Part shown: positions 54,401 through 62,194 of the stretch, piece by piece
How the letters are laid out: each line of letters opens with the position of its first letter
Position numbering within the stretch: the stretch's first letter is position 1
DNA from: Benincasa hispida
Lineage: Eukaryota > Streptophyta > Magnoliopsida > Cucurbitales > Cucurbitaceae
Assembly (NCBI RefSeq): GCF_009727055.1
Contig: NC_052355.1
Span: 4,284,210 to 4,348,209 of the forward strand
Length of the DNA stretch: 64,000 nt
Direction of reading: 5' to 3'
Translations under genes and position numbers: made by a program
The notes under the pieces: model-generated
The model's database searches: none
Told to the model about the DNA's origin: nothing
Seen by the model: only the letters and a program-made list of their open reading frames with translations

Positions 54401-57400
54401 TTGGAGGGGAGGAAATTTAAATTTAGACTTAATGGATCACATAAAATGCCCTCATCTCTCATAACTTCATTCAGGCGAATTAAATCAATGGGATTTGTAG
54501 AGTCGGACTCAAATAATTCACCTCTAACCTTGTTTGGAGGGTTGGATGACAAAATATCACCAAAATTCAAATAGATGGAGCCCCTTCTTTCATCTGAGAC
54601 TTTTATTGTTGCTGGGACAAAACCGCAAAGATTCTCCTCGACTTTGATTTTGGCCTCTGAGACATTGATCAAATTTAGTGTATCCATTGCTATGCTCGAA
54701 GGTTTGCTTGCACCAGTAGTCAAGGGGTAAGTTCTTAATTGAAATCCAACCACCATACCCTTTGGCGTACGATGGTCTACCATGGATGGATTTGTTCCAT
54801 CTTTCGAACTTCAGGTGGAAGGAGCCGAACTTCTGCCATTTGCCTAGGTTTTCAATCAGCTCATCCAAAGAGGCTCGTTCCATTGTCACCAGAAAATGTT
54901 CTGCAAATAAAGGATTGATAATAACATTAGATTGGAAGTGGTCTTTGAGTGTTTTACTAATATCGAGCCAATTGTCAAACTCAAAGAGGCGTGAGACAAT
55001 CCATAAGTTGTTAAAGTCAAGTTGGAGCACATCAGAATGCTTGATAATCCATTGGTGATGCCTACTCTGTTTTCTGAACAACGAAACAGGGAATCTCAGG
55101 TTCCTTGAGGATCTCTGTGGCTGTTTAAAAGGGGGGTTATCTGAATGAGAGATGCTCAAGGGTGACCTGCCAGCTTTTGAAGGGGGGAGGGTAGTCTTAG
55201 AAGGAAGAATATAGGACGAGGAATCCTTGAGGCAGCCGCTGACCATATCGTTGAACTCTTGCCAACCGGAAGTACCATCACCAAAAGGGATGTGGATATT
55301 TTTTCTTCCACCCGTTGAGGGCCAGACCGCACATTCTACAAACCAACCTGTGCTATCTCGGAATTTTGATAGGCGGATGACACACTGATCTACTCTTTCC
55401 TTAAGAAGGAAAAATTCAAAAGATGGACCATACAACAATCTCTTCAGGCTACTATCTAACCATTGCGCCATTGATGTTGAGAAAAGAACTTTTTGCCCTT
55501 TTTCCATATCTTCTATGAAAAACCCGTTACTCTCCACATACAAAAGAAATGAACACCAATTTTGCAACTCTTCACCTCCATGAATTCTGAGTCTGACCGA
55601 TAACTGAATGGCACCAGAGAAGTGATGAAATGTGGGGTGAGGGGAGGCAAATCCGACTGGTTGGAGAAGTTTCAGCTGGGGAGGAAGGTCAAAATCGGTG
55701 AGGAAGGAGGATGGGAGGGGGGAGAGGGGATTTCAGCTTATCTTATTGATGCTCTAATTGGAGACTTTTATTGTAGACACCTATTGGTGTTGAGTTTATC
55801 CCTTTATTGAAATTCATCAATGAAATGTTTCTATCTCCAGGAGAGGAAAAAAAAATGAAAAGAGACTAATCCTCAAAGATGCAATTACCCTAATTCTTCA
55901 AGACCTAAGTCATTAATTTTTAAAAAAATATGTGTGTGAGTGGAATTTTGAACCTCTAACATTTTGGTCGAGGATATATGCCTTTTTTAAAAAAATGGAA
56001 ACAAACTTTTCATTGATATAATGAAAAGAGACTATTGCTCAAAGTACAGAGCTCAATTTGGAATGGGTTAATATATGCCTTAACTAATTCTTTTGACAAT
56101 TATTGTCTGAAAGGATTTAGAGGAACTTTACAATAAGGCTCTCACATGGTTAGTTCGTTGGAAGTCTAGTCATCTCAAGGCTTCCTTGTGGTGTTGTTCT
56201 TCCAGGCATTTTTTAAATTATTTCTATTCACAATCTTTGTCTGAATTAGATTGCTTTAATCTAACTTAATTATCCTTTTAATTTTATTTTGTTATCATGT
56301 CTTTGTAATTTGAACATTAGCCTATTTTCATTTCTTCAATGAAAAGTTCCGCTTCCTTTACAATCCCCCCCCCCAAAAAAAAAAAAGAGCAGCGTGTGTT
56401 AAGAAGAAGGGGGTAAGGGTTAGCTTAACCCTCGTTTTGCTATAGTAGCACTCCACCCGTCAATGACCACCTCCTGAGGCTAACTCCAGCAATCACACTG
56501 GTGGTCCACTCCAACAAAGACCATCTTCCATGCCCAATTTCGACAACCACCACCTCTGATGGATACTTCGGCAACCAGTCTATAGTGTTTAATAGTCTTC
56601 TCTTACGGTAATTTGACATTAATGAGAACACTTTAAGTGTATAGCAAACTAAACAAACTTGCATATAAAAACGTTTTTTGAGAAAATGTTACCAAACCCA
56701 CGAGTGTTTTTATTTTAAATCATTTTTATAAAGTGTTTAAATAAATAAAAAAAATTGAATCCTTTTATTTCGAGTGTTAGTCTCTTTTCATTTTATCAAT
56801 AAAAAGTTGCATTTCCTTTCCAAAAAGGAATGAAAATGACTATTTGAACAACATTTTTTCTTAGTCAATCCAAACATGCCCTAATATAGGGCTTGTTTCA
56901 TGGATTCCATCAAAGTTTAAAACAAGAAAACTATGTATATATGGAAGAAAAAAAAGTCATCCATAAAAGTGAAGAGAATAGGATGAGAAATCTCCCAAAT
57001 TATCATTTACAACAATTTATACATTTTAATTCAATTCATATAATACAATAACTTATTTTAGTATTGCAATCTCCTCAAAAAATATGTTGATCAACCTTTC
57101 TTCAGAATGATAACTACCGTCATTTTTTTAAAATCACGTATCTAAGTTGACAATATTTTTTGTCACCGTGATGATGGCCTATAGTTGGCAATTATCACTC
57201 CTAGATATATGTTTTCATGCAATATTGGGAAATTAGAGAATTAGTAGCTTTTATACTCCTACAAATATAGGGTTCTCTTACTTAATAAATTAAATGAATT
57301 TTTACCTTCGTCTCAGTATTTTGTGTATGTTCAACAATATTGGCACATCCCCAAAATGACCAAATAGACAGAGAATAACGTAACTTAAAATTCAACAAAT

Positions 57401-57953
57401 TTTTAAAATTGGTAGAATGAATCTTTCTGTTTTCATTTACAAAATTATGATATTGAAGGTACTAGTAAAACAAAATTATGATATTGAAGGTACTAGTAGT
57501 CTAATACTTGTATAATACAATACCCAAAAAAACCCCGGAAACAACCCTAAACCCATACTTAAGAACTTCATGTTAAACAAATCAACTCCTCAAACACATA
57601 AACCCTAAACATCTACAAATAACTTACGCCCGATACATAGACTCCTAAACCCAAACTAGACCCAAACTAAGATAGTATGCACCCAAGCAAAAACTATCTA
57701 AACCAAAGACTAAAATAGTTTGCACTCCAAACACGGACTACCCAACTTCACAAACTATTGTAACCTCAGAGATTATAATAATCACAAACTATTATTACCA
57801 ACTGTGGCCCCAACCAGCCCCTTGACGATTAAAAAATAAAATAAATAGTAGACAGTTTACTTACAATGGATCTATTAAAGGTGCCAAACTTGAAACATTA
57901 TCTGAGGAAGACGGAAAAAAATGATGAAAGAGCTGGTGCTCAAGCTGACACAC
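31618..57953 (-). CDS. COG3: COG3, conserved oligomeric Golgi complex subunit 3, partial (12 C-terminal exons)
   Basis: COG3 belongs to lobe A of the COG tethering complex, which tethers retrograde vesicles at the Golgi. The exons are 57865-57953, 47652-47871, 43325-43411, 40372-40488, 40264-40296, 39984-40070, 39844-39906, 36037-36153, 35532-35624, 33431-33556, 32992-33092 and 31618-31738. They total 1254 nt, encode 417 residues plus a stop, and join in one open frame across eleven GT-AG introns. Recognisable stretches, matched from memory of the plant COG3 family, are [86 protein letters not shown] and a C-terminal LQTQLDNLL. The family is usually about 780 residues, so the N-terminal half, including the Sec34 domain, must lie beyond the right edge. 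The introns are loaded with transposons but no coding exon is hit. The frame supports a functional gene; expression is unknown. Confidence 0.93.
31739..32991 (-). other. COG3 intron k/l with repeat remnant
   Basis: A 1.25-kb intron. It carries a 35-A run at 32245-32279 preceded by degraded repeat sequence (ggattgaaaccaagatctct near 32075) resembling a common plant dispersed repeat. No coding sequence. Confidence 0.55.
32992..33092 (-). CDS. COG3: COG3 exon k
   Basis: This 101-nt exon reads [20 protein letters not shown] and then [13 protein letters not shown]. It ends in phase 2 before donor gtaagt. Confidence 0.92.
33431..33556 (-). CDS. COG3: COG3 exon j
   Basis: This 126-nt exon reads [19 protein letters not shown] and then [15 protein letters not shown]. 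The acceptor is ttttag and the donor gtatgt. Confidence 0.93.
33557..35531 (-). other. COG3 intron i/j with LINE-tail-like remnants
   Basis: A 2-kb intron holding an (AT)n run at about 33883-33900, a LINE-like 3' tail at 34630-34670 (tcatcaatgaaaagt), a 36-bp sequence repeated exactly at 37775, and an (ATC)n/(ATT)n run at 35284-35320. Nothing in it looks coding. Confidence 0.5.
35532..35624 (-). CDS. COG3: COG3 exon i
   Basis: This 93-nt exon reads [19 protein letters not shown] and then [12 protein letters not shown]. The acceptor is ctgcag and the donor gtttgt. Confidence 0.94.
36037..36153 (-). CDS. COG3: COG3 exon h
   Basis: This 117-nt exon reads [19 protein letters not shown] and then [15 protein letters not shown]. 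The acceptor is ttccag and the donor gtaatc. Confidence 0.93.
36789..36800 (+). promoter_or_regulatory. Gypsy primer binding site
   Basis: TGGTATCAGAGC, complementary to initiator tRNA-Met, five bases after the LTR edge at 36783. Confidence 0.85.
37775..38345. mobile_element. Foreign segment inside the gypsy element, DNA-transposon-like end
   Basis: It begins with a 36-bp sequence identical to 34279-34314 and ends in a run of ggttcggtttt / aaaccgaacc words and ttgtaaatgg ... acaaccctag, a pattern common at the ends of plant hAT-like elements. I cannot pair two termini, so the class is tentative. Confidence 0.35.
39127..39408 (+). pseudogene. Gypsy integrase core fragment
   Basis: It reads [20 protein letters not shown], then [19 protein letters not shown] and [12 protein letters not shown]. 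The second catalytic Asp (SDRD) and the Glu of QTE are present; the first Asp (MDFIEGLP) lies just upstream, before an in-frame stop. Confidence 0.85.
39844..39906 (-). CDS. COG3: COG3 exon g
   Basis: This 63-nt exon reads [20 protein letters not shown] and ends in Leu. The acceptor is ttttcag and the donor gttggt. The 3.7-kb intron after it carries a Ty3/gypsy remnant. Confidence 0.9.
39984..40070 (-). CDS. COG3: COG3 exon f
   Basis: This 87-nt exon reads [18 protein letters not shown] and then [11 protein letters not shown]. The acceptor is tctccag and the donor gtacct. Confidence 0.92.
40264..40296 (-). CDS. COG3: COG3 exon e (33-nt micro-exon)
   Basis: This exon has 11 codons, [11 protein letters not shown], between acceptor ttccag and donor gtaaga. 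It is too short for an ORF search and is placed by phase and by the conserved EAVEVC motif. Confidence 0.9.
40372..40488 (-). CDS. COG3: COG3 exon d
   Basis: This 117-nt exon reads [19 protein letters not shown] and then [17 protein letters not shown]. It ends at donor gtactc. A 75-bp intron follows. Confidence 0.92.
41380..41460 (+). mobile_element. tRNA-like SINE fragment
   Basis: tagctcggtag (41388-41398) fits an RNA polymerase III A box and ggttggagattcaaatcc (41422-41439) fits a B box, at tRNA-like spacing. There is no cloverleaf that would make it a working tRNA. A SINE or a degraded tRNA-derived repeat is the likely source. Confidence 0.45.
43325..43411 (-). CDS. COG3: COG3 exon c
   Basis: This 87-nt exon reads [19 protein letters not shown] and then a variable acidic linker. 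The acceptor is tttgtag and the donor gtaaat; both ends are in phase 0. Confidence 0.9.
44193..44310. repeat. Two tandem copies of a ~63-bp unit in a COG3 intron
   Basis: The string aaggatgctctaaaaaa followed by gataaatgtcttgaattgag occurs at 44193 and 44256 with few differences. It is a local tandem duplication. Confidence 0.8.
45163..45994. mobile_element. Tourist-like (PIF/Harbinger) MITE, 832 bp
   Basis: The ends are perfect 13-bp inverted repeats, GGGCCTGTTTGGT at 45163 and its complement ending at 45994. The trinucleotide TTA flanks both sides (45160-45162 and 45995-45997), the duplication made by PIF/Harbinger transposases. No coding frame is present, so it is non-autonomous. It lies in the COG3 b/c intron. 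Confidence 0.88.
45493..45720. mobile_element. Inverted-repeat element nested in the MITE
   Basis: It starts gggtccctatggtttgg and ends ccaaactgtagggac, roughly 15-bp imperfect inverted termini. A further inverted word (ccctaccataggga) lies near its middle. It is probably a second small element inside the first. Confidence 0.5.
46360..47369 (+). mobile_element. 5'-truncated LINE, 3' end with zf-RVT region
   Basis: It reads [40 protein letters not shown] and CPLC, then [20 protein letters not shown], the C-terminal zf-RVT part of plant LINE ORF2, with stops. A tail ending in a run of A at 47357-47369 closes it. Equivalent text lies at 49699-50334 (minus) and 61662-62194 (plus). It lies antisense to COG3 in intron b/c. 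Confidence 0.85.
47652..47871 (-). CDS. COG3: COG3 exon b
   Basis: This 220-nt exon reads [16 protein letters not shown], then [27 protein letters not shown] and RARTHIRDE. The acceptor is gtgcag and the donor gtaatt. It is the best conserved block seen and the one that identifies the gene. Confidence 0.94.
47985..48240 (-). mobile_element. Short LINE 3'-tail fragment
   Basis: The minus strand carries the recurrent LINE-type tail (cttttcattgatataatgaa on the plus strand at 47992) just left of degenerate sequence. No coding part is left. It lies in the large a/b intron. Confidence 0.4.
48308..48712 (+). CDS. Unrecognised open frame, 134 codons, in a COG3 intron
   Basis: The frame runs from [18 protein letters not shown] to [13 protein letters not shown]. 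It is Ser-rich, with no transmembrane segment or motif that I recognise. The bases before it (ttgttttattgcag) look like a splice acceptor, so it could be a captured exon of another gene or part of an older repeat. It lies upstream of a plus-strand LINE fragment. I do not claim a function. Confidence 0.25.
   Translation: MQPILCSILEKKKESLPSFLPTSQSNTLNPDIVEDIVSSFLVSFDKQAPFPNISTLDPSRPLLSGSCTLQSVLSNRFWSGLSKGINHLTKAPTYSHTSDDEIDAKSKVSLSGVDSIYQPMENNGVDIEDFCFSK
48840..49241 (+). mobile_element. Older LINE 3' fragment, split by the next LINE
   Basis: It reads [14 protein letters not shown] and then frame-shifted text like a zf-RVT domain ([14 protein letters not shown]). The sequence resumes at 55748 after the minus-strand LINE and ends there in a LINE-type tail at about 55800-55840. 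Confidence 0.65.
49699..51138 (-). pseudogene. LINE ORF2, C-terminal connection and zf-RVT
   Basis: 51138-50863 reads [20 protein letters not shown] and [18 protein letters not shown]. 50334-49699 reads [20 protein letters not shown], then [20 protein letters not shown] and [19 protein letters not shown], the zinc-ribbon-like zf-RVT. The solo LTR at 50521-50738 splits it. Confidence 0.88.
50521..50738 (+). mobile_element. 218-bp solo LTR inside the LINE
   Basis: It starts TGTTGAAATA and ends TATTTCAATA, imperfect inverted ends. The pentamer acttg flanks both sides exactly (50516-50520 and 50739-50743). A TATA-like tatttatattt lies at about 50600. The LINE frame resumes on both sides (GSSLW, then the VVT and SIHG block), so it is a clean later insertion. 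Confidence 0.88.
51248..52216 (-). pseudogene. LINE ORF2, reverse transcriptase domain
   Basis: A 322-codon open stretch reads [70 protein letters not shown] and the catalytic box FADDTLIF (near 51355-51332). All main RT blocks are visible. It is cut off from the endonuclease and the C-terminal part by stops. Confidence 0.93.
52576..53340 (-). pseudogene. LINE ORF2, endonuclease domain
   Basis: It reads [20 protein letters not shown], then an in-frame stop, GGDFNSIRR and [20 protein letters not shown], then [15 protein letters not shown]. These are hallmarks of the apurinic-type endonuclease (GGDFN, SDHFPL). Stops at about 53003 and elsewhere make it a pseudogene. Confidence 0.85.
53971..55567 (-). 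pseudogene. LINE ORF1 (DUF4283), frameshifted
   Basis: The first frame, 55567-54590, opens [16 protein letters not shown], contains [18 protein letters not shown] and the DUF4283 block [34 protein letters not shown] and [17 protein letters not shown] frameshift near 54700 moves to 54783-53971, reading [18 protein letters not shown]. The protein is the RNA-binding chaperone part of the LINE machinery. Confidence 0.82.
57440..57498. repeat. Two tandem copies of a 31-bp unit
   Basis: caaaattatgatattgaagg followed by tactagta occurs at 57440 and again at 57471. Local tandem duplication near a COG3 exon. Confidence 0.8.
57865..57953 (-). CDS. COG3: COG3 exon a (first in window)
   Basis: This 89-nt exon reads [15 protein letters not shown] through [10 protein letters not shown]. 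The acceptor is ttgtag and the donor gtaagt. It ends two bases into a Leu codon that is completed by the next exon, so the junction reads DPL-STYLYD as in plant COG3. The intron upstream of it is longer than 6 kb and runs out of the window. Confidence 0.92.
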
Positions 57954-58387
57954 CTACAATTGGCATTAATAAGGAAACACTTGAAATCAGTATTTAAACC
58001 ATAGATCATCAATTTACATTTTGAAAACACAACTTCAGACAAAATGATTAGTTACAAGATTAAATGAGAAGAAAAAAAATATAGCCAGTCAAACATCAGT
58101 TCACTCCTAAAAAAAGTAGCAGTAGTTTTCACTCAATACAAACTTCAACACTACAATCAACTACATTGAACGTTCTGTTGGGATCCAATGCATGAGTCCT
58201 GGAATGGATCCTTGCTTGAATATCATTGACGTTCATCAGGGCTTTTCCCAGAGAAGTAGGGAAGGACTTCTAGAAAAAAAGATAGGTCTCATTTTGACCT
58301 TTTTCCCAATGGACCAAAGCAGATTCAAAGTTATATTTTCCCACTCAATTGTTGTCTTTGAATCCCTCAGCCCATTGGAAGCTTTCA

Positions 58388-58646
58388 TCTATGTAATTAA
58401 ATTTGTCTTCACCCATCAACATAACCTTTTGGGTCAATTAGCAATTTAAAATTATATCAGAGCAGGTTGGTTCAGGAGGTTTTGTATTCAAACCCCTACA
58501 TTGTTATTTCCTTCCCAATTAATATTGATTTCTACTTGTTGGATTTTCTTCATATTTGAAACCCACAAGTGAGGATTATTAGATGATATAATTAAATTTT
58601 CCTTCACCCATCAGCTTAAACTTTTGGATCAATTGGCAATTTAAGA
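58388..58646 (+). mobile_element. TRIM-like miniature LTR retrotransposon
   Basis: Two near-identical short repeats (attaaatttgtcttcaccca at about 58397 and attaaattttccttcaccca at about 58590, each running to gcaattta) flank a ~140-bp centre. Right after the first repeat comes attatatcagagcagg, a decayed primer binding site. Before the second comes acccacaagtgagg, a purine-rich tract. Short LTRs, a binding site, a tract and no genes are the TRIM hallmarks. Confidence 0.7.
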
Positions 58647-59105
58647 GAAGCACTATCCAAAAATCGAGGAAAAGGAATCCCCAGATGGGTGAGATGCATG
58701 CATTTCTTCTGTTATTGTAGATCTGGCAAAAAAAGAGAGAGGTACCGTAAGGCCCTCAATAGTCCGTACTTACTGCAGGAGGGGTAATCCTGGCATTACA
58801 GCCGTAAACATACAAGGGAATAGTGTAAGGGCCTCAAAGCTTGTGGAGGAAGTTTTTACTGTTTATAATACCTTTTTGTGTATCTGTCGGGATGGTATGG
58901 TAATTTTGTACATCAATATTGTCTTGTAGTGGAGAGAACCAACTCTCTCAAATAGCTGGTGGGAAACATCTGTATTGTGAGACATTTTGACTCTTCAAAT
59001 TCTAGTTTTTTAGACGCCTCTTGATCTTTCAACACTTGAAAAGTCCCCTCAAGATTAATGGAATTTGAAAAGGTATAGTCCAACTTTCGTTTTTCAAGAG
59101 AATTT

Positions 59106-60172
59106 TGTTATGGGAATCTAATGTAAGAAGAATAGGAGTTAATTCGGTAATTAAGCAATATTCTAGGTTAATTTCCTTTTTACCACCACTTGTAATAAAA
59201 CTCTATAAATAGCAACATTCCCTTCTTGTATGAAACACATTATCATTCTAATAAAGACTTCTTTGGATTCTTGGAGAGAATTCTCCTTTTATCTCTTTAG
59301 GCTACATCAATATGATATCGGAGCAACCATCTGGGACCAACGTTGACTACCACCAAATGAAGACCAAGAAGCTCTTCGTAATGCCGATCACAAGAGAGAG
59401 CTTCGTGAGTTGTGCTTGTTACTAACCAAGGTCCATCTAATTAGGGAGGAACCCCTTGAAATTCCAAGAAAGAAAGAAGAAACCAAAGATTTTTCAAGAT
59501 TTTGCAAGAATGGACTATTGTTGATCAAAGAAGATGTCTAAGAAAAATTACAGCAAATGGAATGCGCAAGAAAATCAAATTTACTTCCAAAAACAATGCT
59601 GAAATTCTATCTCAAGTGATTTAGAAGAATTCCAACCTACTAATTTTGCCCATGCCCGATTTTCTCAAAGAACATATCATCATCTACATTGGAAATTTGA
59701 TTCTAGTGATTTTAATGATTCCGATAATGTTTCTAAGGCAGTTTGGAATGGAATAAGAAAGCAACAATATCGAAAAAGGGCCTAACGATCCAATCAAACT
59801 CATTTTTCAAGAAATTGACGTAAAAATTGAGAGTTAGATGAATTAAAGAATCATCCAAAATCATCAAGAATAGATGTTTACAACCCAAGAAGAACGTTCA
59901 AGACTCGAAATTCCTCTTTTGGTTATGAAACATGATCACGAAAGGTTGATTCAAGAGAATCAATGGATGAGTCCTATACCCATCATGAGATTAAAACATA
60001 TTAAAGAATCCAACAAAATGACTACTGGAATGGAAGACATCTAATTGGAAAATCCTCCTGGAATGGAAGACAAATCTAATGGCAATCTAGTCTGTAAGTT
60101 GAGAAAGTCTTTGTATGGTTTAAAACAATCTTCGCGAGCATGGTTTGACAGATTCACCAAAGTACTGATTAA
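59106..60172 (+). mobile_element. Internally deleted Ty1/copia element
   Basis: A 201-bp LTR (59106-59306, tgttatggg to gctaca; TATA-like ctctataaatagc at 59201) is followed by a decayed tRNA-Met primer binding site (tgatatcggagc, 59313-59324). Degraded internal sequence ends in an RT piece at 60064-60170 reading VCKLRKSLYGLKQSSRAWFD. Gag to early RT is deleted or eroded and no 3' LTR follows. Antisense to COG3. Confidence 0.75.
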
Positions 60173-60529
60173 AGGTGCTTACTATCAATGTCAATTATAG
60201 GTTGCTCACCTCTCTCCTCTCTTTCCCCTCCCCTTCATCTCCAGTCATCTTCTCTTCTCCAACAAATAAAAATCTAAACATTCATCAGCACTCCAGTCAA
60301 AATTGGATCGAATTTCGGAACTACTTCAGGAGCAAGTCAATAACTTCTTTATATAGAAAAAGTGTGAGGTAAGTTCTCTCTTCTCTCTCCTCTCTTCCCT
60401 CTTCCCTCTCCTCTCTCCTCCCTTCCCTCCATTCTACGGCCACATTCCGACATTAGTTACTCTCCTCAGCCTTCATTTTCCGTCTCCGGAGGTTAACTAG
60501 TCAACCTGTCCCTCAATGGAAGTCGAAAG

Positions 60530-61702
60530 TTGCAAAGTGAATGGTTATTTCTTCTGTATGTGGTCCAAATCTGGTTGGTTCTACATCAAGGATTTGGAAA
60601 CTCGCAGGGTTCTTCCTCTCTCAAAGGTGTAGCTGAGTTGGTTTGTGGTACAAGTCTTAGAACTTTAGACTCCTCGAGCAAACTATTCCTTCTTAAAAAA
60701 GACAAAGGATGTGATGGAGTCAAAAAAATTTCCAAATTCAGGGATCTCTCCAGATGGGTTTTAAGACTTGTAGTATGGCCTTCTTCTACTGGTGGACGCT
60801 CCTACATCCATATCCAAGAAGGCCCTGAGCAAAAAGGATGGCTTTCCTTCTTTGGAATGCTTAAAAACTTTTTAAAGAAAAGTGAGAATGCAAGTCAGTT
60901 ACCAAAGAAGCCTCTATCAGATCTCAATTTTCTCACCAAGGACTCCCTAGTATCAAACTCACAAAGTTCATTTAGAACAAGTTTCGTGGATGTAGTGAAA
61001 GGAAAAGGAATCATCAATCGACCTACCTCAGACCCACAGCCATTGGTAGTAAAGCAAATCAAGAAGTCTTTTTGGGTGCAGAAGAACCATGAAGTTTACA
61101 AAGAAGATTTTAATAATTTATGGATCATCTCGAAACTTTTTGCATTCAATGAATGGAAGGAGATAGCAAAAATGTTGAAACAAGCCTTTCATACGACTGT
61201 CATTCTCAATCCCCTGTTTGCAGACAAAGCCTTAATCAAAGTAGACCAAGGAGATCTGGAAGAATTGATTGAAGAAACAGGCAAATGGCAGTCAATTGGG
61301 CCTTATCACCTACTCTTTGAAAGATGGAACAAAGAAAAACATGATTCTATCTTGAATCATTGGGATCCTCAAACTCTTTCATGGTCTACTCCCCTTAAAA
61401 ACATATTTCCTTCCTTGTTCGGAATTGCCACCAACCAAAATGGTTCTGTCTTGAATCATTGGGATCCTCAAACTCTTTCATGGTCTTTATATTTCAGAAG
61501 ACTTTTAAAGGAAAAAGAAATTTCAGAATTCCAAAATCTGCTATCCTTGGTGTCCAAGAAGGAGCCTTTAAACAGCCCAGATTCTCGTACATGGTCCCTA
61601 GAAGCCTGTGGTTCCTTCACAATAAAATCATTAATTAAACATCTTTCTTTGGCCTTACCTCTTGACATTTGTCTTCAAAAAAGCTATATGGAAGTCCAAT
61701 AG
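60530..61702 (+). CDS. Chimeric LINE ORF1-ORF2 frame, 390 codons
   Basis: The frame begins MQSEWLFLLYVVQIWLVLHQ. It includes the ORF1 blocks VVWPSSTGGRSYIHIQEG and FNNLWIISKLFAFNEWKEI, and DUF4283 up to LLFERWNKEKHDSI. It then passes straight into ORF2 C-terminal text, LNHWDPQTLSWS, LLKEKEISEFQNLLSLVS and LEACGSFTIKSL. The join keeps the reading frame. The zf-RVT continues in another frame at 61662-62003 and 62009-62194. The fusion probably arose by a deletion or template jump. Whether it is translated is unknown. Confidence 0.7.
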   Translation: MQSEWLFLLYVVQIWLVLHQGFGNSQGSSSLKGVAELVCGTSLRTLDSSSKLFLLKKDKGCDGVKKISKFRDLSRWVLRLVVWPSSTGGRSYIHIQEGPEQKGWLSFFGMLKNFLKKSENASQLPKKPLSDLNFLTKDSLVSNSQSSFRTSFVDVVKGKGIINRPTSDPQPLVVKQIKKSFWVQKNHEVYKEDFNNLWIISKLFAFNEWKEIAKMLKQAFHTTVILNPLFADKALIKVDQGDLEELIEETGKWQSIGPYHLLFERWNKEKHDSILNHWDPQTLSWSTPLKNIFPSLFGIATNQNGSVLNHWDPQTLSWSLYFRRLLKEKEISEFQNLLSLVSKKEPLNSPDSRTWSLEACGSFTIKSLIKHLSLALPLDICLQKSYMEVQ

Positions 61703-62194
61703 CCCTCGAAGAGTGAACATTACAATATGGATCATGCTTTTTGGAGCCCTAAACTGCTCTCCAGTCTTGCAACAAAAACTACCCTCCCATTTTCTTTCTC
61801 CCAATCAATGTGCTTTATGCAAATCAGAAGGGGAAGATCTACAACACATATTCTTCGACTGTATTTATTCCAGAAACTATTGGAGATCTCTTTTTAAAAG
61901 CTTCAATATTTGTTGGATATTCGACATAGAAGCAATGTGCAGTAGATTCTTATTGGACCTTTTCTCAAGAAATCTTCAAATCTGTTATGGATTAATGCAA
62001 TAAAAGCCTTGCTCATTGAATTATGGTTTGAAAGAAATCAAAGAGTTTTCCAAGACAAAGAAATTCCTTGGTTCGTTCGATTTGAAGCTGCCAAATGTAA
62101 CGCTTTACAATGGTGCTCTCTATCTAAAGTATTTGTAGCATACTCTCTCCAAGATATATGTTTAAAGTGGCAAGCTTTCATCCATTCGGAATGA
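61662..62194 (+). pseudogene. LINE zf-RVT remnant
   Basis: 61662-62003 reads RRVNITIWIMLFGALNCSPV and NQCALCKSEGEDLQHIFFDC. 62009-62194 reads [20 protein letters not shown]. The two are separated by one stop. This is the 3' coding end of the inner LINE. Confidence 0.85.

Larger units (their letters stand above)
49242..55731 (-). mobile_element. 6.5-kb L1-type LINE with target-site duplication, dead
   Basis: Minus-strand order is ORF1 with DUF4283, endonuclease, reverse transcriptase, zf-RVT, then a short A tail (plus-strand T run at 49241-49248). The flanks carry a 16-bp duplication, ttcagcttaacttatt at 49226-49241 and ttcagcttatcttatt at 55732-55747, one mismatch apart. Stops and frameshifts disrupt both ORFs, and a 218-bp solo LTR interrupts ORF2. 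It has the same orientation as COG3 and sits within its 10-kb intron. Confidence 0.9.

Noticed and set aside
57530..57680. Telomere-like aaccctaaaccc words
   Set aside because: They are irregular and scattered, not a tandem array of the plant telomere unit.
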